Source: Streptomyces sp. DH37
GTDB lineage: Bacteria; Actinomycetota; Actinomycetes; Streptomycetales; Streptomycetaceae
Length of the DNA: 64,000 nt
Reading direction: 5' to 3'
NCBI RefSeq assembly: GCF_029813835.1
Contig: NZ_JARVKV010000020.1
Span: forward strand, 21,902 to 85,901
The position numbers and the translations under genes were made by a program. Below the pieces are notes generated by a model. It saw only the letters and a program-made list of their open reading frames with translations. It had not been told where the DNA came from and did no database searches. Positions 8,468 to 18,216 of this stretch are shown here, one piece after another (within the stretch, counting starts at the first letter, position 1; each line of letters begins with the position of its first letter).

Positions 8468-9091
8468 GTGGGACGGGGAGCGTACGCACTGGCGAGGGTC
8501 GCGGTGTACGTGCGGACGGCGGGCACCGCGCTGTGGTGGACCGGCGTGGTGGCCGCGGGCACCGGCCTGGCCGTACCGGGGCTGACCGGGCGGCGCGTCG
8601 GGCTCCTGGGCGGGGCCGCGCTCTTCCTCGTCGCCGCGGCCGTCGCCTTCCTGGCGCGCCGCCGCCGCTGCACCGGGCTGGCCGGGTCGGCGTCGGCGGC
8701 GGGCAAGTGGGTGGTGCTCCACGACCGCGCGGTGACCGTGCGCGCCTGGCTGCGCAGGCGCCGCTGGTGGCTGGCCGCCGCCTTCCTGGCCGCGGTGGCC
8801 TCCTCCCTGGCCGCGCCGGCCGCGGGCGGCATGCTGCTGGCCGGAACCGGCGCGGGCCTGTGGGCCAAGGCGGTGTGGCTGGGCCGCTGGGAGCGGCGCA
8901 ACGAGAAGCTGCTGTGGGTGCGCCCGGAGTGGGCGGACGGGCGCAGCCCGGCCCGCGGGGGCGTGCGCGGCTGGATGACCACCGGCCCGCTGGCCGGGGA
9001 CGCCGCGCCGGGCGGCGCCCGCCGCCGCCCCGCGCCGGGCGGGGTCCGGGAGCGCCGCCCCCGGGCGCGGGTCACGGCCGCGGCGCGGTGA
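8468..9091 (+). CDS. Hypothetical membrane protein, about 4 TM
   Basis: 207 residues from a GTG with an excellent GGAGGA ribosome site 7 nt upstream. Two pairs of hydrophobic helices (about 14-60 and 98-140) flank a basic loop containing RRRRCTG. The C-terminal 60 residues are Pro/Gly/Arg rich and probably cytoplasmic and disordered. I do not recognise a family. Its 3' end overlaps the convergent decarboxylase gene by 20 bp. Confidence 0.7.
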   Translation: MGRGAYALARVAVYVRTAGTALWWTGVVAAGTGLAVPGLTGRRVGLLGGAALFLVAAAVAFLARRRRCTGLAGSASAAGKWVVLHDRAVTVRAWLRRRRWWLAAAFLAAVASSLAAPAAGGMLLAGTGAGLWAKAVWLGRWERRNEKLLWVRPEWADGRSPARGGVRGWMTTGPLAGDAAPGGARRRPAPGGVRERRPRARVTAAAR

Positions 9092-10571
9092 GCGCGTCGC
9101 GCTGAGCCCCGCCGGACGCGGCGACGAGGTCGTCGAGCGTCTGGGGCGGCCGTACGGTCGCGAAGCGCACGCCGTCCGGGCCCGCGCCGTCCGTACGGCC
9201 GCCGCCGTCCCCGTCCCCCGCGACGGTGAAGCCGTACACGCCCGGCCTCGGCAGGCTGTTGTAGTCGAACGGGGTGGAGAAGTAGTACGCGCCCGTGTCC
9301 AGCAGCGCCACCAGGTCGCCGGCCTCCAGCTCCGGCAGCTCCCGGCCGCGCGCCACGAGGTCGCCGGCGAAGCAGCAGGGCCCGGCGACGTCCTGCACCA
9401 CGCGGGGGCCCCGCTTGGGGCGGCCCAGGCCGTCGTAGGCGGCGACCCGCAGCGGCCACGCCTCCGGCGCGAAGACCGTCCGCACGGCGACCTGGGCGCC
9501 CGCGTGGGTGACCGCTATCGGGCGGCCCCCGGAGCTCTTGGCGTACTCCACCCGGGCCAGCACCAGCCCGCACTTGGCCAGCACCGACCGCCCGAACTCG
9601 GTGACCAGCCCGTACCGGCCGTCGAACAGGCCGGGGACGGTCCGGCGCAGCAGCCGGGCGTACTCGGCGAAGGTCGGGGCGGTCTCGTCGGAGCCGAAGT
9701 TGACCGGGAGGCCGCCGCCGATGTCGAGGGTGTCGATCCGGCGCTCCCCGGCGGCCCGGTTGATCTCCTCGGCCAGCTCGTAGGTGGCCGCCACGCCCGC
9801 CGCCATCATCTCCAGCGCCATGCCCTGGGAGCCGACGTGGCAGTGCAGCCGGGTGATCCAGGGGCGCTCCACACAGGCGCGTACGACAAACTCGCGCGCC
9901 CCCTCGTCCCGGAGCGCGAACCCGAACTTCGAGGTGGCCGTCGCGGTGCTCATCGCGCCGATGCTGCCGCCCCCGAGCTGCGGGTTGACGCGCAGGCCGA
10001 CCGGTGAGGCGGACCGGCCGCCGGAGGGGGAGGGCAGGGCGCCGGGCGCCATCAGGGCGTCCAGGCGCTCCAGCTCCTGGCGGTTGTCCGCGTTGAGCGC
10101 GATGCCCAGCTCCAGGGCCTCGCGCAGTTCGCCGACGGTCTTGGCGGGGGAGTCCAGGACGATGCGCTCCGGGCCGACGCCGGCGGCCCGGGCCAGGGCC
10201 AGCTCGCCGGGGCTGGCGACCTCGCAGCCCAGCCCGCAGTCGGCGAGCAGCCGCAGCACGGGGACGAGGGAGGACGCCTTGACCGCGAAGGAGTGCAGCA
10301 CGGGCCGGCCGGGGGCGGTCACCTCGTCGAAGGCCGCGTGCAGGGCCGCCGCCGTCTCCCGCACGGACGCCACGTCCAGCAGGGCCGCGACCGGGTGCTC
10401 GTCGGACAGCAGCCCGCGGGCGACGGCCGCCCGTACGGCGGCCTCGCGGCGGGCGACGGCCGCGGCGGCGCCCGGGGACCGGCCTGCGCCCGGGGACCGG
10501 TCGGCGGCGGTCGCGGCCGGCGGGGCTCCGGGAGACTCCGGCGGTACGGCGGCGTGGTGCGTATCAACCAT
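9072..10571 (-). CDS. Fold-type III PLP-dependent decarboxylase (ornithine/diaminopimelate decarboxylase superfamily)
   Basis: 499 residues. The PLP lysine is Lys98 in HSFAVKAS; the barrel carries the HxGS-type motif CHVGSQ, the Gly-rich phosphate loop DIGGGLPV, EFGR in place of the usual EPGR, and the C-terminal catalytic motif GPCCFAGD followed by DTGAYYFS. This is the layout of amino-acid decarboxylases acting on diaminopimelate, ornithine or related substrates; the exact substrate is not deducible. The first 55 residues are an Ala/Pro-rich extension of doubtful structure. ATG at 10571 is chosen by homology; a GTG two codons earlier is possible. It diverges from hutU across a 109-bp shared control region. 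Confidence 0.82.
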   Translation of the reverse strand: MVDTHHAAVPPESPGAPPAATAADRSPGAGRSPGAAAAVARREAAVRAAVARGLLSDEHPVAALLDVASVRETAAALHAAFDEVTAPGRPVLHSFAVKASSLVPVLRLLADCGLGCEVASPGELALARAAGVGPERIVLDSPAKTVGELREALELGIALNADNRQELERLDALMAPGALPSPSGGRSASPVGLRVNPQLGGGSIGAMSTATATSKFGFALRDEGAREFVVRACVERPWITRLHCHVGSQGMALEMMAAGVAATYELAEEINRAAGERRIDTLDIGGGLPVNFGSDETAPTFAEYARLLRRTVPGLFDGRYGLVTEFGRSVLAKCGLVLARVEYAKSSGGRPIAVTHAGAQVAVRTVFAPEAWPLRVAAYDGLGRPKRGPRVVQDVAGPCCFAGDLVARGRELPELEAGDLVALLDTGAYYFSTPFDYNSLPRPGVYGFTVAGDGDGGGRTDGAGPDGVRFATVRPPQTLDDLVAASGGAQRDALTAPRP

Positions 10572-10616
10572 GTGCACAAGACAAACACGACCGGCGCGCG
10601 CGGACGACACCACCCG

Positions 10617-10644
10617 TTGACTAGCTCTATTCACTGCATAGAGT
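10617..10644 (+). promoter_or_regulatory. hutU promoter
   Basis: TTGACT (10617-10622), 16-nt spacer, TAGAGT (10639-10644), a good vegetative promoter. It leaves a leader of about 30 nt with CGGAGG before the hutU ATG. Confidence 0.65.
10625..10643. promoter_or_regulatory. Inverted repeat over the hutU promoter, candidate operator
   Basis: CTCTAT-N7-ATAGAG is a perfect 6-bp inverted repeat lying on the spacer and -10 element of the hutU promoter. A repressor here would block RNA polymerase directly and could also affect the divergent decarboxylase gene. Confidence 0.5.
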
Positions 10645-10680
10645 GTCTGTAGTAACCGATTCAATCGGAGGCAGGGGACC

Positions 10681-12408
10681 ATGGCAGATCTCTCAGGGCC
10701 CTCGGGTCCGCGACCGGTACGGGCCCCGCGCGGCACCGGGCTCACCGCCCGGGGCTGGCAGCAGGAGGCCGCGCTGCGGATGCTCCGGAACAACCTCGAC
10801 CCCGAGGTCGCCGAGCACCCCGAGAAGCTCGTCGTCTACGGCGGCACCGGCAAGGCGGCCCGCGACTGGCGCTCCTTCGACGCCATGGTCCGCACCCTCA
10901 CCACCCTGGGGCCGGACGAGACGATGCTCGTGCAGTCGGGCCGCCCGGTCGGCGTGCTGACCACCCACGAGTGGGCGCCGCGCGTGCTGATCGCCAACTC
11001 CAACCTGGTGGGCGACTGGGCCACCTGGGAGGAGTTCCGCCGCCTGGAGGCCCTCGGCCTCACCATGTACGGCCAGATGACGGCCGGCTCGTGGATCTAC
11101 ATCGGCACCCAGGGCATCCTCCAGGGCACCTACGAGACCTTCGCCGCCGTCGCCGCCAAGCGCTTCGGTGGCTCGCTGGCCGGGACGATCACCCTCACCG
11201 CCGGGCTCGGCGGGATGGGCGGCGCCCAGCCGCTGGCGGTCACCATGAACGGCGGCGTCGCCCTCTGCGTCGACTGCGACCCCCGCGCCGTCGAACGCCG
11301 CATCGAGCACCGCTACCTCGACGTGCGCGCCGACTCCCTCGACCACGCCCTGGCGCTGGCCACCGAGGCCCGCGACGCGCGGCGCCCGCTGTCGATCGGC
11401 GTGCTGGGCAACGCCGCCGACGTGGTGCCGCGCCTGCTGGAGATGGGCGCGCCGATCGACATCGTCACCGACCAGACCTCCGCCCACGACCCCCTCGCGT
11501 ACCTGCCGCTGGGCGTCGACCTCGCGGACATGGCCTCCTACGCCGCCGAGAAGCCCGCCGACTTCACCGCGCGGGCCCGGGAGTCGATGGCCCGGCACGT
11601 GGAGGCCATGGTCGGCTTCATGGACGCCGGCGCCGAGGTCTTCGACTACGGCAACTCCATCCGCGGCGAGGCCCGGCTGGCCGGCTACGAGCGGGCGTTC
11701 GCCTTCCCCGGCTTCGTACCCGCCTACATCCGGCCGCTGTTCTGCGAGGGCAAGGGCCCCTTCCGCTGGGCCGCGCTCTCGGGCGACCCGAAGGACATCG
11801 CGGCCACCGACCGCGCCGTCCTCGACCTCTTCCCCGAGAACGAGTCCCTGGCCCGCTGGATCCGCATGGCCGGGGAGCGCGTGCACTTCCAGGGCCTGCC
11901 CGCCCGCATCTGCTGGCTCGGCTACGGGGAGCGGGACCGGGCCGGGGAGCGCTTCAACGACATGGTGGCCTCCGGCGAGATCTCCGCCCCGCTGGCCATC
12001 GGCCGCGACCACCTGGACTGCGGATCGGTGGCCTCCCCGTACCGCGAGACCGAGGCGATGCTCGACGGCTCCGACGCCATCGCCGACTGGCCGCTGCTCA
12101 ACGCCATGGTCAACGTGGCCTCCGGCGCCTCCTGGGTCTCCATCCACCACGGCGGCGGCGTCGGCATGGGCCGCTCGATCCACGCCGGGCAGGTCACCGT
12201 CGCCGACGGCACCCCGCTGGCCGGGGAGAAGATCCGCCGGGTGCTCACCAACGACCCGGGCACGGGCGTCATCCGCCACGTCGACGCCGGGTACGAGCGG
12301 GCCGGGGAGGTCGCCGCCGAGCGCGGGGTGCGCGTCCCGATGCGCGAGGGCGGCGCGGACGGGGGCGGCGCGGACGGAGGCGGCACGGGCGGGGGAGGCG
12401 CCGCGTGA
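10681..12408 (+). CDS. hutU: Urocanate hydratase
   Basis: 575 residues. Converts urocanate to imidazolonepropionate using NAD+ as an electrophile, the second step of histidine breakdown. Highly typical sequence: [25 protein letters not shown], and the NAD-binding [14 protein letters not shown]; the [11 protein letters not shown] motif lies near the C-terminus. Length matches the family, apart from a Gly/Ala-rich tail of about 20 residues. Good ribosome site (CGGAGG). It is the first gene of a four-gene operon with translational coupling. Histidase (hutH), which makes urocanate, is not in the window. Confidence 0.97.
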   Translation: MADLSGPSGPRPVRAPRGTGLTARGWQQEAALRMLRNNLDPEVAEHPEKLVVYGGTGKAARDWRSFDAMVRTLTTLGPDETMLVQSGRPVGVLTTHEWAPRVLIANSNLVGDWATWEEFRRLEALGLTMYGQMTAGSWIYIGTQGILQGTYETFAAVAAKRFGGSLAGTITLTAGLGGMGGAQPLAVTMNGGVALCVDCDPRAVERRIEHRYLDVRADSLDHALALATEARDARRPLSIGVLGNAADVVPRLLEMGAPIDIVTDQTSAHDPLAYLPLGVDLADMASYAAEKPADFTARARESMARHVEAMVGFMDAGAEVFDYGNSIRGEARLAGYERAFAFPGFVPAYIRPLFCEGKGPFRWAALSGDPKDIAATDRAVLDLFPENESLARWIRMAGERVHFQGLPARICWLGYGERDRAGERFNDMVASGEISAPLAIGRDHLDCGSVASPYRETEAMLDGSDAIADWPLLNAMVNVASGASWVSIHHGGGVGMGRSIHAGQVTVADGTPLAGEKIRRVLTNDPGTGVIRHVDAGYERAGEVAAERGVRVPMREGGADGGGADGGGTGGGGAA

Positions 12409-13655
12409 GGCGGGGCGCGTCCTTCCACGCGATGTGGCGGGAACTGCTGCCCGTCGGGCGGTCGGCGGCCACCGGCGGCTACCGGCGCCACGCCTGGACC
12501 GGCGCGGACGCCGACTGCCGGGCGTGGTTCCGCGAGCAGGCCGAGGCGCGCGGACTGGCGTACGAGGTGGACCGCAACGGCAACCAGTGGGCCTGGCTGG
12601 GGGACTTCCGGAACGCCGCCGCCGGGGACGCCGTGGTCACCGGCTCGCACCTGGACTCCGTGCCCGACGGAGGCGCCTTCGACGGCCCGCTGGGCGTGGT
12701 GTCGGCCTTCGCCGCCCTCGACGAGCTGCACGGGCGGGGCGTACGCCCGGCCAGGCCGCTGGGCGTGGTCAACTTCACCGACGAGGAGGGCGCCCGCTTC
12801 GGCCTCGCCTGCGTCGGCTCCCGGCTGGCCGCCGGGCAGCTCACGGCCGAGCAGGCCCGGGAGCTGCGCGACGACGAGGGGACCTCGCTGGCCCGGGCCA
12901 TGGAGCGCGCCGGGCACGACCCCGACGCGATCGGTCCCGACCCCGAACGGCTCGCCCGCGTCGGCGCGTTCGTCGAACTCCACATCGAGCAGGGCCGCAA
13001 CCTCGCCACCGGCGCCGCCGACGCTCCCGCCACCGCCGGCGGGCGCGCGGTGGGCGTCGCCTCCGCGATCTGGCCGCACGGCCGCTGGCGGTTCGACTTC
13101 CACGGCGAGGCCAACCACGCCGGGACCACCCGCCTGGAGGACCGCCGCGACCCGATGCTGACGTACGCCACCACCGTTCTGGCCGCCCGCAAGAAGGCCC
13201 GGCTGGCCGGGGCGCTGGCCACCTTCGGCAAGGTCGCCGTGGAGCCGAACGGCGTCAACGCCATCGCCTCCCTGGTCCGCGGCTGGCTCGACTCCCGCGC
13301 CCCCGACGAGGAGACCCTCGCCGCCGTCGTCGCCGAGATCGAACGCTCGGCCACCGAGCGCGGCGCCCGCGACGGGGTGCGGGTGGCGGTCGTGCGGGAG
13401 TCCGCCACGCCCGTGGTGGAGTTCGCCCACGACCTGCGCGACCGCATCGCCGCCCGGCTCGGCGGCGCACCCGTGCTGCCCACCGGCGCGGGGCACGACG
13501 CGGGCATCCTCTCCGCCGAGATCCCCACCGCCATGCTCTTCGTGCGCAACCCCACCGGCGTCTCGCACTCGCCCGCCGAGTCGGCCCGGGAGGACGACTG
13601 CGTCGCCGGGGTGCGGGCACTCGCCGACGTACTGGAGGACCTGGCGTGCCCGTGA
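12405..13655 (+). CDS. M20-family amidohydrolase in the hut operon (allantoate amidohydrolase/carbamoylase type)
   Basis: 416 residues; the GTG overlaps the hutU stop by 4 bp (GTGA), and GGGGGAGG lies upstream. All five metal ligands of the M20 AllC/HyuC group are present: [28 protein letters not shown] and GVSHSP, plus the lid-domain motif [13 protein letters not shown]. Such enzymes remove carbamoyl, formimino or acyl groups from amino-acid nitrogen. The gene lies between hutU and hutF, and no classical N-formylglutamate deformylase (HutG) gene is present here. By context it may hydrolyse N-formylglutamate, the HutF product; allantoate hydrolysis is less likely in this operon. Catalytic class firm, substrate inferred. 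Confidence 0.85.
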   Translation: MRRGASFHAMWRELLPVGRSAATGGYRRHAWTGADADCRAWFREQAEARGLAYEVDRNGNQWAWLGDFRNAAAGDAVVTGSHLDSVPDGGAFDGPLGVVSAFAALDELHGRGVRPARPLGVVNFTDEEGARFGLACVGSRLAAGQLTAEQARELRDDEGTSLARAMERAGHDPDAIGPDPERLARVGAFVELHIEQGRNLATGAADAPATAGGRAVGVASAIWPHGRWRFDFHGEANHAGTTRLEDRRDPMLTYATTVLAARKKARLAGALATFGKVAVEPNGVNAIASLVRGWLDSRAPDEETLAAVVAEIERSATERGARDGVRVAVVRESATPVVEFAHDLRDRIAARLGGAPVLPTGAGHDAGILSAEIPTAMLFVRNPTGVSHSPAESAREDDCVAGVRALADVLEDLACP

Positions 13656-15058
13656 CCCCGAACGACCCCGCCGCCCGCGCCGCCCCCGGCGGTCCGGCGG
13701 CCCCCGAGGCCGTGTACTGGGCCGAGCACGCCTGGATCGGCGGCACCGTCGAGCCCGGCGCGGTGATCGAGACGGCCGGCGGCCGGATCACCGCCGTGCG
13801 CACCGGGGTGCCCGCCCCGCCGCCCGGCGCCGAGCCGCTGCGCGGCCTGACCGTCCCCGGGCTGGCCAACGCCCACTCGCACGCCTTCCACCGGGCCCTG
13901 CGCGGCACCGTCCAGGTCGGCTCCGGCACGTTCTGGACATGGCGCAGGGTGATGTACTCCGTCGCCGACCGCCTCACCCCCGAGAGCTACTTCGCCCTGG
14001 CCCGGGCGGTGTACGCCGAGATGGCGCTGGCCGGCATCACCGGCGTCGGCGAGTTCCACTACCTCCACCACGCCCCCGGCGGCACCCCCTACGACGACCC
14101 CAACGCCATGGGGCACGCCCTGATCGCGGCCGCCGCCGAGGCCGGCATCCGCATCACCCTCCTCGACACCTGCTACCTGGCCTCCGGCATCCTCAGCGCG
14201 CGCCGCGGCAAGGCGCCCGACCGCCACCAGCTCCGCTTCAGCGACGGCAGCGCCGACGCCTGGGCCGAGCGGGCCGCCGCCCTGCGGCCGTCGGGCGACC
14301 ACGCCCGCGTGGGCGCCGCGATCCACTCGGTGCGCGCCGTGCCCGCCGCCGAGCTGGCCACCGTCGCCGACTGGGCCCGGCAGCGGGACGCGCCCCTGCA
14401 CGTCCACCTCTCCGAGCAACCCGCCGAGAACGACGCCTGCCTGGCCGTCCACGACCGCACCCCCACCCGGCTGCTGGCCGACCACGGCGTGCTCGGCCGC
14501 CGTACCACCGCCGTCCACGCCACCCACCTCACCGACGCCGACATCGCCCTCCTCGGGGACTCGGGCACCCGGGTCTGCATGTGCCCCACCACCGAACGCG
14601 ACCTCGCCGACGGCATCGGCCCCGCCGCCGCGCTGATGCGCGCGGGCTCGCCGCTGTGCCTGGGCAGCGACAGCCACGCGGTGATCGACCTGCTGGAGGA
14701 GGCCCGCGCCATGGAGCTGGACGAGCGGCTGCGCACCCGTACCCGCGGCCACTGGACGGCGTCCCAACTGCTGCGCTCCGCGACCGAGTTCGGCCAGGCG
14801 GCGCTCGGCTGGCCGGAGGCGGGGCGGCTGGAGGCCGGCTGGCTCGCCGACTTCGCCACCGTCGCGCTGGACACGGTGCGCACCGCCGGGCCCCCGCCCC
14901 GGCTGGCGGCCGAGACGGCCGTGTACGCGGCGACCGGCGCCGACGTGCGCCACACCGTCGTCGGTGGTCGCCACGTGGTGCGCGACGGGGTACACCGGAG
15001 CGTGCCGGACGTCCCCGCGGCCCTGGCGGACGCCATCCAGCAAGGAGCAGCCCGCTGA
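13646..15058 (+). CDS. hutF: Formimidoylglutamate deiminase
   Basis: 470 residues; an amidohydrolase-superfamily enzyme that deiminates N-formimino-L-glutamate to N-formylglutamate plus ammonia. Metal-binding motif [13 protein letters not shown] at about residue 75, HVHLSEQ, a later ATHLTDAD, and the Asp motif [14 protein letters not shown]. The start at GTG 13646 (10-bp overlap with the previous gene) is preferred because GGAGGA lies 6 nt upstream; a second in-frame GTG at 13652 would be too far. It defines the HutF branch of histidine degradation, which ends in formate and glutamate rather than formamide. Confidence 0.92.
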   Translation: MPVTPNDPAARAAPGGPAAPEAVYWAEHAWIGGTVEPGAVIETAGGRITAVRTGVPAPPPGAEPLRGLTVPGLANAHSHAFHRALRGTVQVGSGTFWTWRRVMYSVADRLTPESYFALARAVYAEMALAGITGVGEFHYLHHAPGGTPYDDPNAMGHALIAAAAEAGIRITLLDTCYLASGILSARRGKAPDRHQLRFSDGSADAWAERAAALRPSGDHARVGAAIHSVRAVPAAELATVADWARQRDAPLHVHLSEQPAENDACLAVHDRTPTRLLADHGVLGRRTTAVHATHLTDADIALLGDSGTRVCMCPTTERDLADGIGPAAALMRAGSPLCLGSDSHAVIDLLEEARAMELDERLRTRTRGHWTASQLLRSATEFGQAALGWPEAGRLEAGWLADFATVALDTVRTAGPPPRLAAETAVYAATGADVRHTVVGGRHVVRDGVHRSVPDVPAALADAIQQGAAR

Positions 15059-16275
15059 TGAGCACCCCGATCAACCCCCTCGGCACCACCCCCACCACCA
15101 GCACCCTCGTCACCAGCATCGCTACCCTGGTCACCAACGACCACCACTCCTGCGCGGCGGCCGAGGACACCCCCCTCGGCCTGGTCCGGGACGCGGCCGT
15201 CGTCATCGAGGGCGACCGCATCGCCTGGGTCGGCACGGAAAGCGAAGCACCTGCCACCGACGGTCGCGTCGACGCGGGCGGCCGGGCGCTGCTGCCGGGC
15301 TTCGTCGACTCCCACTCCCACCTGCTCTTCGGCGGCGACCGCACCGAGGAGTTCAGCGCGCGCATGTCCGGCCGCCCCTACTCCGCGGGCGGCATCCGCA
15401 CCACCGTGGAGGCCACTCGCGCCGCCACCGACGAGCAGCTCGCCGCCACCCTCGCGCGCCACGTCCGCGAGGCGCTGCGCCAGGGCACCACCACCCTGGA
15501 GACCAAGTCCGGCTACGGCCTCACCGTCGAGGACGAGGCCCGCGCCCTGCGCATCGCCGACAGCCACGTGGACGAGGCCACCTACCTCGGCGCCCACGTC
15601 GTGCCCCCCGAGTACGCCGGCGACCCGGACGGCTACGTCGACCTCGTCACCGGCCCCATGCTCGCCGCCTGCGCCCGCTACGCCCGCTGGGTGGACGTCT
15701 TCTGCGAGCGGGGGGCCTTCGACGGCGACCAGGCCCGCGCCGTCCTCACCGCCGGGATCGCCCACGGCCTGGTCCCGCGCGTCCACGCGAACCAGCTCGG
15801 CCCCGGCCCCGGCGTGCGGCTCGCCGTGGAGCTCGACGCCGCCTCCGCCGACCACTGCACCCATCTGTCCGACGCCGACGTCGACGCCCTGGCGAACAGC
15901 CGCACCGTCGCCACGCTGCTGCCCGGCTGCGAGTTCTCCACCCGCTCGCCCTACCCCGACGCCCGCCGCCTGCTGGACGCCGGCGTCACCGTCGCGCTGT
16001 CCACCGACTGCAACCCGGGCTCGTCGTACACCAGCTCCATGCCCTTCTGCGTGGCCGTCGCCGTCCGCGAGATGGGCATGACGCCCGACGAGGCCGTCTG
16101 GTCCGCCACCGCGGGCGGCGCCGCCGCGCTGCGCCGCATCGACATCGGCCGGATCACCCCCGGCGCCCGCGCCGACCTCGTGCTCCTGGACGCGCCCTCG
16201 CACGTCCACCTGGCCTACCGGCCCGGAGTCCCGCTGGTGGCGGCGGTCTGGCAGCGCGGTGCGCGCGTGCTGTGA
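15058..16275 (+). CDS. hutI: Imidazolonepropionase
   Basis: 405 residues. Opens the imidazolone ring of 4-imidazolone-5-propionate to give N-formiminoglutamate, the substrate of the preceding gene product. Metal motif [28 protein letters not shown], and [10 protein letters not shown] are the expected amidohydrolase landmarks. The ATG overlaps the hutF stop by one base (TGATG), and AAGGAG lies upstream. Last gene of the hut operon, followed by paired hairpins. Confidence 0.95.
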   Translation: MSTPINPLGTTPTTSTLVTSIATLVTNDHHSCAAAEDTPLGLVRDAAVVIEGDRIAWVGTESEAPATDGRVDAGGRALLPGFVDSHSHLLFGGDRTEEFSARMSGRPYSAGGIRTTVEATRAATDEQLAATLARHVREALRQGTTTLETKSGYGLTVEDEARALRIADSHVDEATYLGAHVVPPEYAGDPDGYVDLVTGPMLAACARYARWVDVFCERGAFDGDQARAVLTAGIAHGLVPRVHANQLGPGPGVRLAVELDAASADHCTHLSDADVDALANSRTVATLLPGCEFSTRSPYPDARRLLDAGVTVALSTDCNPGSSYTSSMPFCVAVAVREMGMTPDEAVWSATAGGAAALRRIDIGRITPGARADLVLLDAPSHVHLAYRPGVPLVAAVWQRGARVL

Positions 16276-16320
16276 GCCGCTGTGGGCCGCTGTGGGCCGC
16301 GGGCCGTTCCGGGAACGGCC

Positions 16321-16353
16321 GAGGCCGCCCCGGCGGTTCGCCGGGGCGGCCTC
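16321..16353 (+). terminator. hut operon terminator
   Basis: Perfect 15-bp stem (16321-16335 with 16339-16353) around GTT. A second small hairpin (about 16303-16320) precedes it. The spacer also shows a roughly 10-bp direct repeat of CGCTGTGGGC at 16270-16300. Confidence 0.8.
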
Positions 16354-16475
16354 GGCGCCCTCGAAGGCCGGACGGAAGTCAGACGGAGGTCAGGGGACCA
16401 GAGGGGTGATTTCCGTGGGCCGCAGGAGTGACGGGAGCGAGAAGGGGCACGCTCCGGTCGGAAGGGGGGAGTGGA

Positions 16476-17390
16476 TCACTCCTCGACCAGCAGCCCCTTC
16501 CGGAGCCTGCCCAGCGTCCGCGAGAGCAGCCGGGAGACGTGCATCTGCGAGATGCCCAGCTCCTCGCCGATCTCGGACTGGGTCATGTTCGCCACGAAGC
16601 GGAGGGAGAGAATTCTGCGATCACGAGGTGAGAGCTCGGCGATCAGCGGCTTGAGGGACTCCACGTACTCGATGCCCTCCAGCCCGTGGTCCTCGTAGCC
16701 GATGCGGTCGGCGAGCGCGCCCTCCGTCTCGTCCTCCTCGGGCTGGGCGTCGAGGGAGCTGGCGGTGTACGCGTTGCTCGCGGCCATGCCCTCGACCACC
16801 TCCTCCCGGCTCAGACCCAGGCGGTCGGCCAGCTCGCCGACGGTCGGGGAGCGGTCGAGCTGCTGGGCGAGCTCGTCCCCGGCCTTGGCCAGGTCCAGAC
16901 GGAGCTCCTGGAGACGCCGGGGTACGCGCACCGACCAGGAGGTGTCGCGGAAGAAGCGCTTGATCTCGCCCACGATCGTCGGCATGGCGAAGGTCGGGAA
17001 CTCGACCCCGCGGCCGATCTCGAACCGGTCGATCGCCTTGATCAGGCCGATGGTGCCGACCTGGACGATGTCCTCCATGGGCTCGCTGCGGGAACGGAAC
17101 CGGGCGGCGGCGAACTTCACCAGCGCGAGGTTGAGCTCGACCAGCGTGTTGCGGACGTACGCGTACTCGTGCGTGCCCTCCCGCAGCGTCTGCAGACGCT
17201 CGAAGAGGGTCTTGGACAGGGCTCGCGCGTCCAGCGGCCCCACCTCGCCGTACGGCGGGATCTCGGGAAGCCCGAGCCGCCAGGACAGGGCCTCGGCCTG
17301 CTCCGGGCCCACCTCCGGGAACCCGCTCCCGAGCTGCTCGGGCGAGACGATCGACGACGCGGCGGGCGATGCGTCGAGCCGGGGTGACAT
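16476..17390 (-). CDS. sigI: SigB/SigF-family RNA polymerase sigma factor, SigI-like
   Basis: 304 residues. Region 2 (LVELNLALVKFAAARF, then DIVQVGTIGLIKAIDRFE, and FPTFAMPTIVGEIKRFFRD), region 3 and region 4 (LSPRDRRILSLRFVANMTQSEIGEELGISQMHVSRLL) are complete; there is no region 1.1. This is the stress sigma family controlled by partner switching. Its neighbours encode an anti-anti-sigma and an anti-sigma kinase, matching the SigI/ArsI/PrsI set described in S. coelicolor, next to the hut genes as there. ATG at 17390 with GGAGG 4 nt upstream; a longer start at 17459 is unlikely. Confidence 0.9.
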   Translation of the reverse strand: MSPRLDASPAASSIVSPEQLGSGFPEVGPEQAEALSWRLGLPEIPPYGEVGPLDARALSKTLFERLQTLREGTHEYAYVRNTLVELNLALVKFAAARFRSRSEPMEDIVQVGTIGLIKAIDRFEIGRGVEFPTFAMPTIVGEIKRFFRDTSWSVRVPRRLQELRLDLAKAGDELAQQLDRSPTVGELADRLGLSREEVVEGMAASNAYTASSLDAQPEEDETEGALADRIGYEDHGLEGIEYVESLKPLIAELSPRDRRILSLRFVANMTQSEIGEELGISQMHVSRLLSRTLGRLRKGLLVEE

Positions 17391-17646
17391 GGTGCCTCCA
17401 TCATTCTCGGCATATGGCTGCCGGAGCCGTTCCTGCACTACGGGGTGCGGCGCCTCCAAGCCGACGTGTTTTAGTGGTTCCTCCTACGCCTACCTGCTCC
17501 TGCGGGGCGATGGCAAGTGCTGGTTGTCCGAATATGACCCAATGTGCTGGTTGTGCGGCTACCGGTTGCGGCTGTAAGGGCGTAGGGTTCGAACGTCCAT
17601 CTCCGGACAGCAGTGATCGGCCACTAGGAATGTTGAAGGGGTGTAC

Positions 17647-18030
17647 ATGGACCGCGGGGTGCCCGGCAGCACCAGCCACCGGGGTCGACTGACGGTCGAC
17701 GTACAGCGCCACGGCGCAAGTCTGGTGGTGACGCCTGACGGCGAACTCGACCACCACACCGCCGATCTGCTGCGGGAACCGCTGGAGCGCTCGCTGGAAG
17801 ACGGGGAGAAGCTGCTCGTCGTGGACTGCTCGAAGCTGGAGTTCTGCGACTCCACCGGGCTCAACGTCCTCCTGGGGGCCAGGCTGAAGGCGGAGGCGGC
17901 CGGAGGCGGGATCCACCTGGCCGGAATGCGTCCGGTCGTCGCGCGCGTGTTTGAGATCACCGGCGCCGACGGCGTGTTCGCCCTCCACGAGACCCTGGCC
18001 GACGCGCTGAAGGAGACCGCGCAGTCCTAG
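17647..18030 (+). CDS. arsI: STAS-domain anti-sigma factor antagonist, ArsI-like
   Basis: 127 residues, a single STAS domain of SpoIIAA type. The phosphorylatable serine is in CDSTGLN at about residue 77. In its unphosphorylated form such a protein binds the anti-sigma kinase and frees the sigma factor. It diverges from sigI and is followed by the kinase-like gene. ATG at 17647 is preferred over GTG at 17641 because AAGGGG is correctly spaced for the ATG. Confidence 0.88.
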   Translation: MDRGVPGSTSHRGRLTVDVQRHGASLVVTPDGELDHHTADLLREPLERSLEDGEKLLVVDCSKLEFCDSTGLNVLLGARLKAEAAGGGIHLAGMRPVVARVFEITGADGVFALHETLADALKETAQS

Positions 18031-18216
18031 GGTTCCGTGCCCGTCGTGAGCCGGCCCGTGACCAGAGTGTTACGCCCGGAACACGACTCCGGCGAAAGAG
18101 ATGGGTGTTCTCCCGCCTGCGCAGGGCAGGAGACTCCCTGAAATCCCTCCGAAACTCAGTTGTCCGCAGACCAAGCGAAGACCGACGAATTGGTCAACCG
18201 GTGAGGTGAAGCACTG

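Noticed and set aside
9072..10571. Part of a specialised-metabolite cluster
   Set aside because: A lone decarboxylase with no NRPS, PKS, carrier protein or tailoring genes around it does not support a cluster.
10693..12279. Long minus-strand open frame opposite hutU
   Set aside because: Composition rich in Gly, Ala, Val, His and Asp without motifs; hutU on the plus strand is unmistakable.
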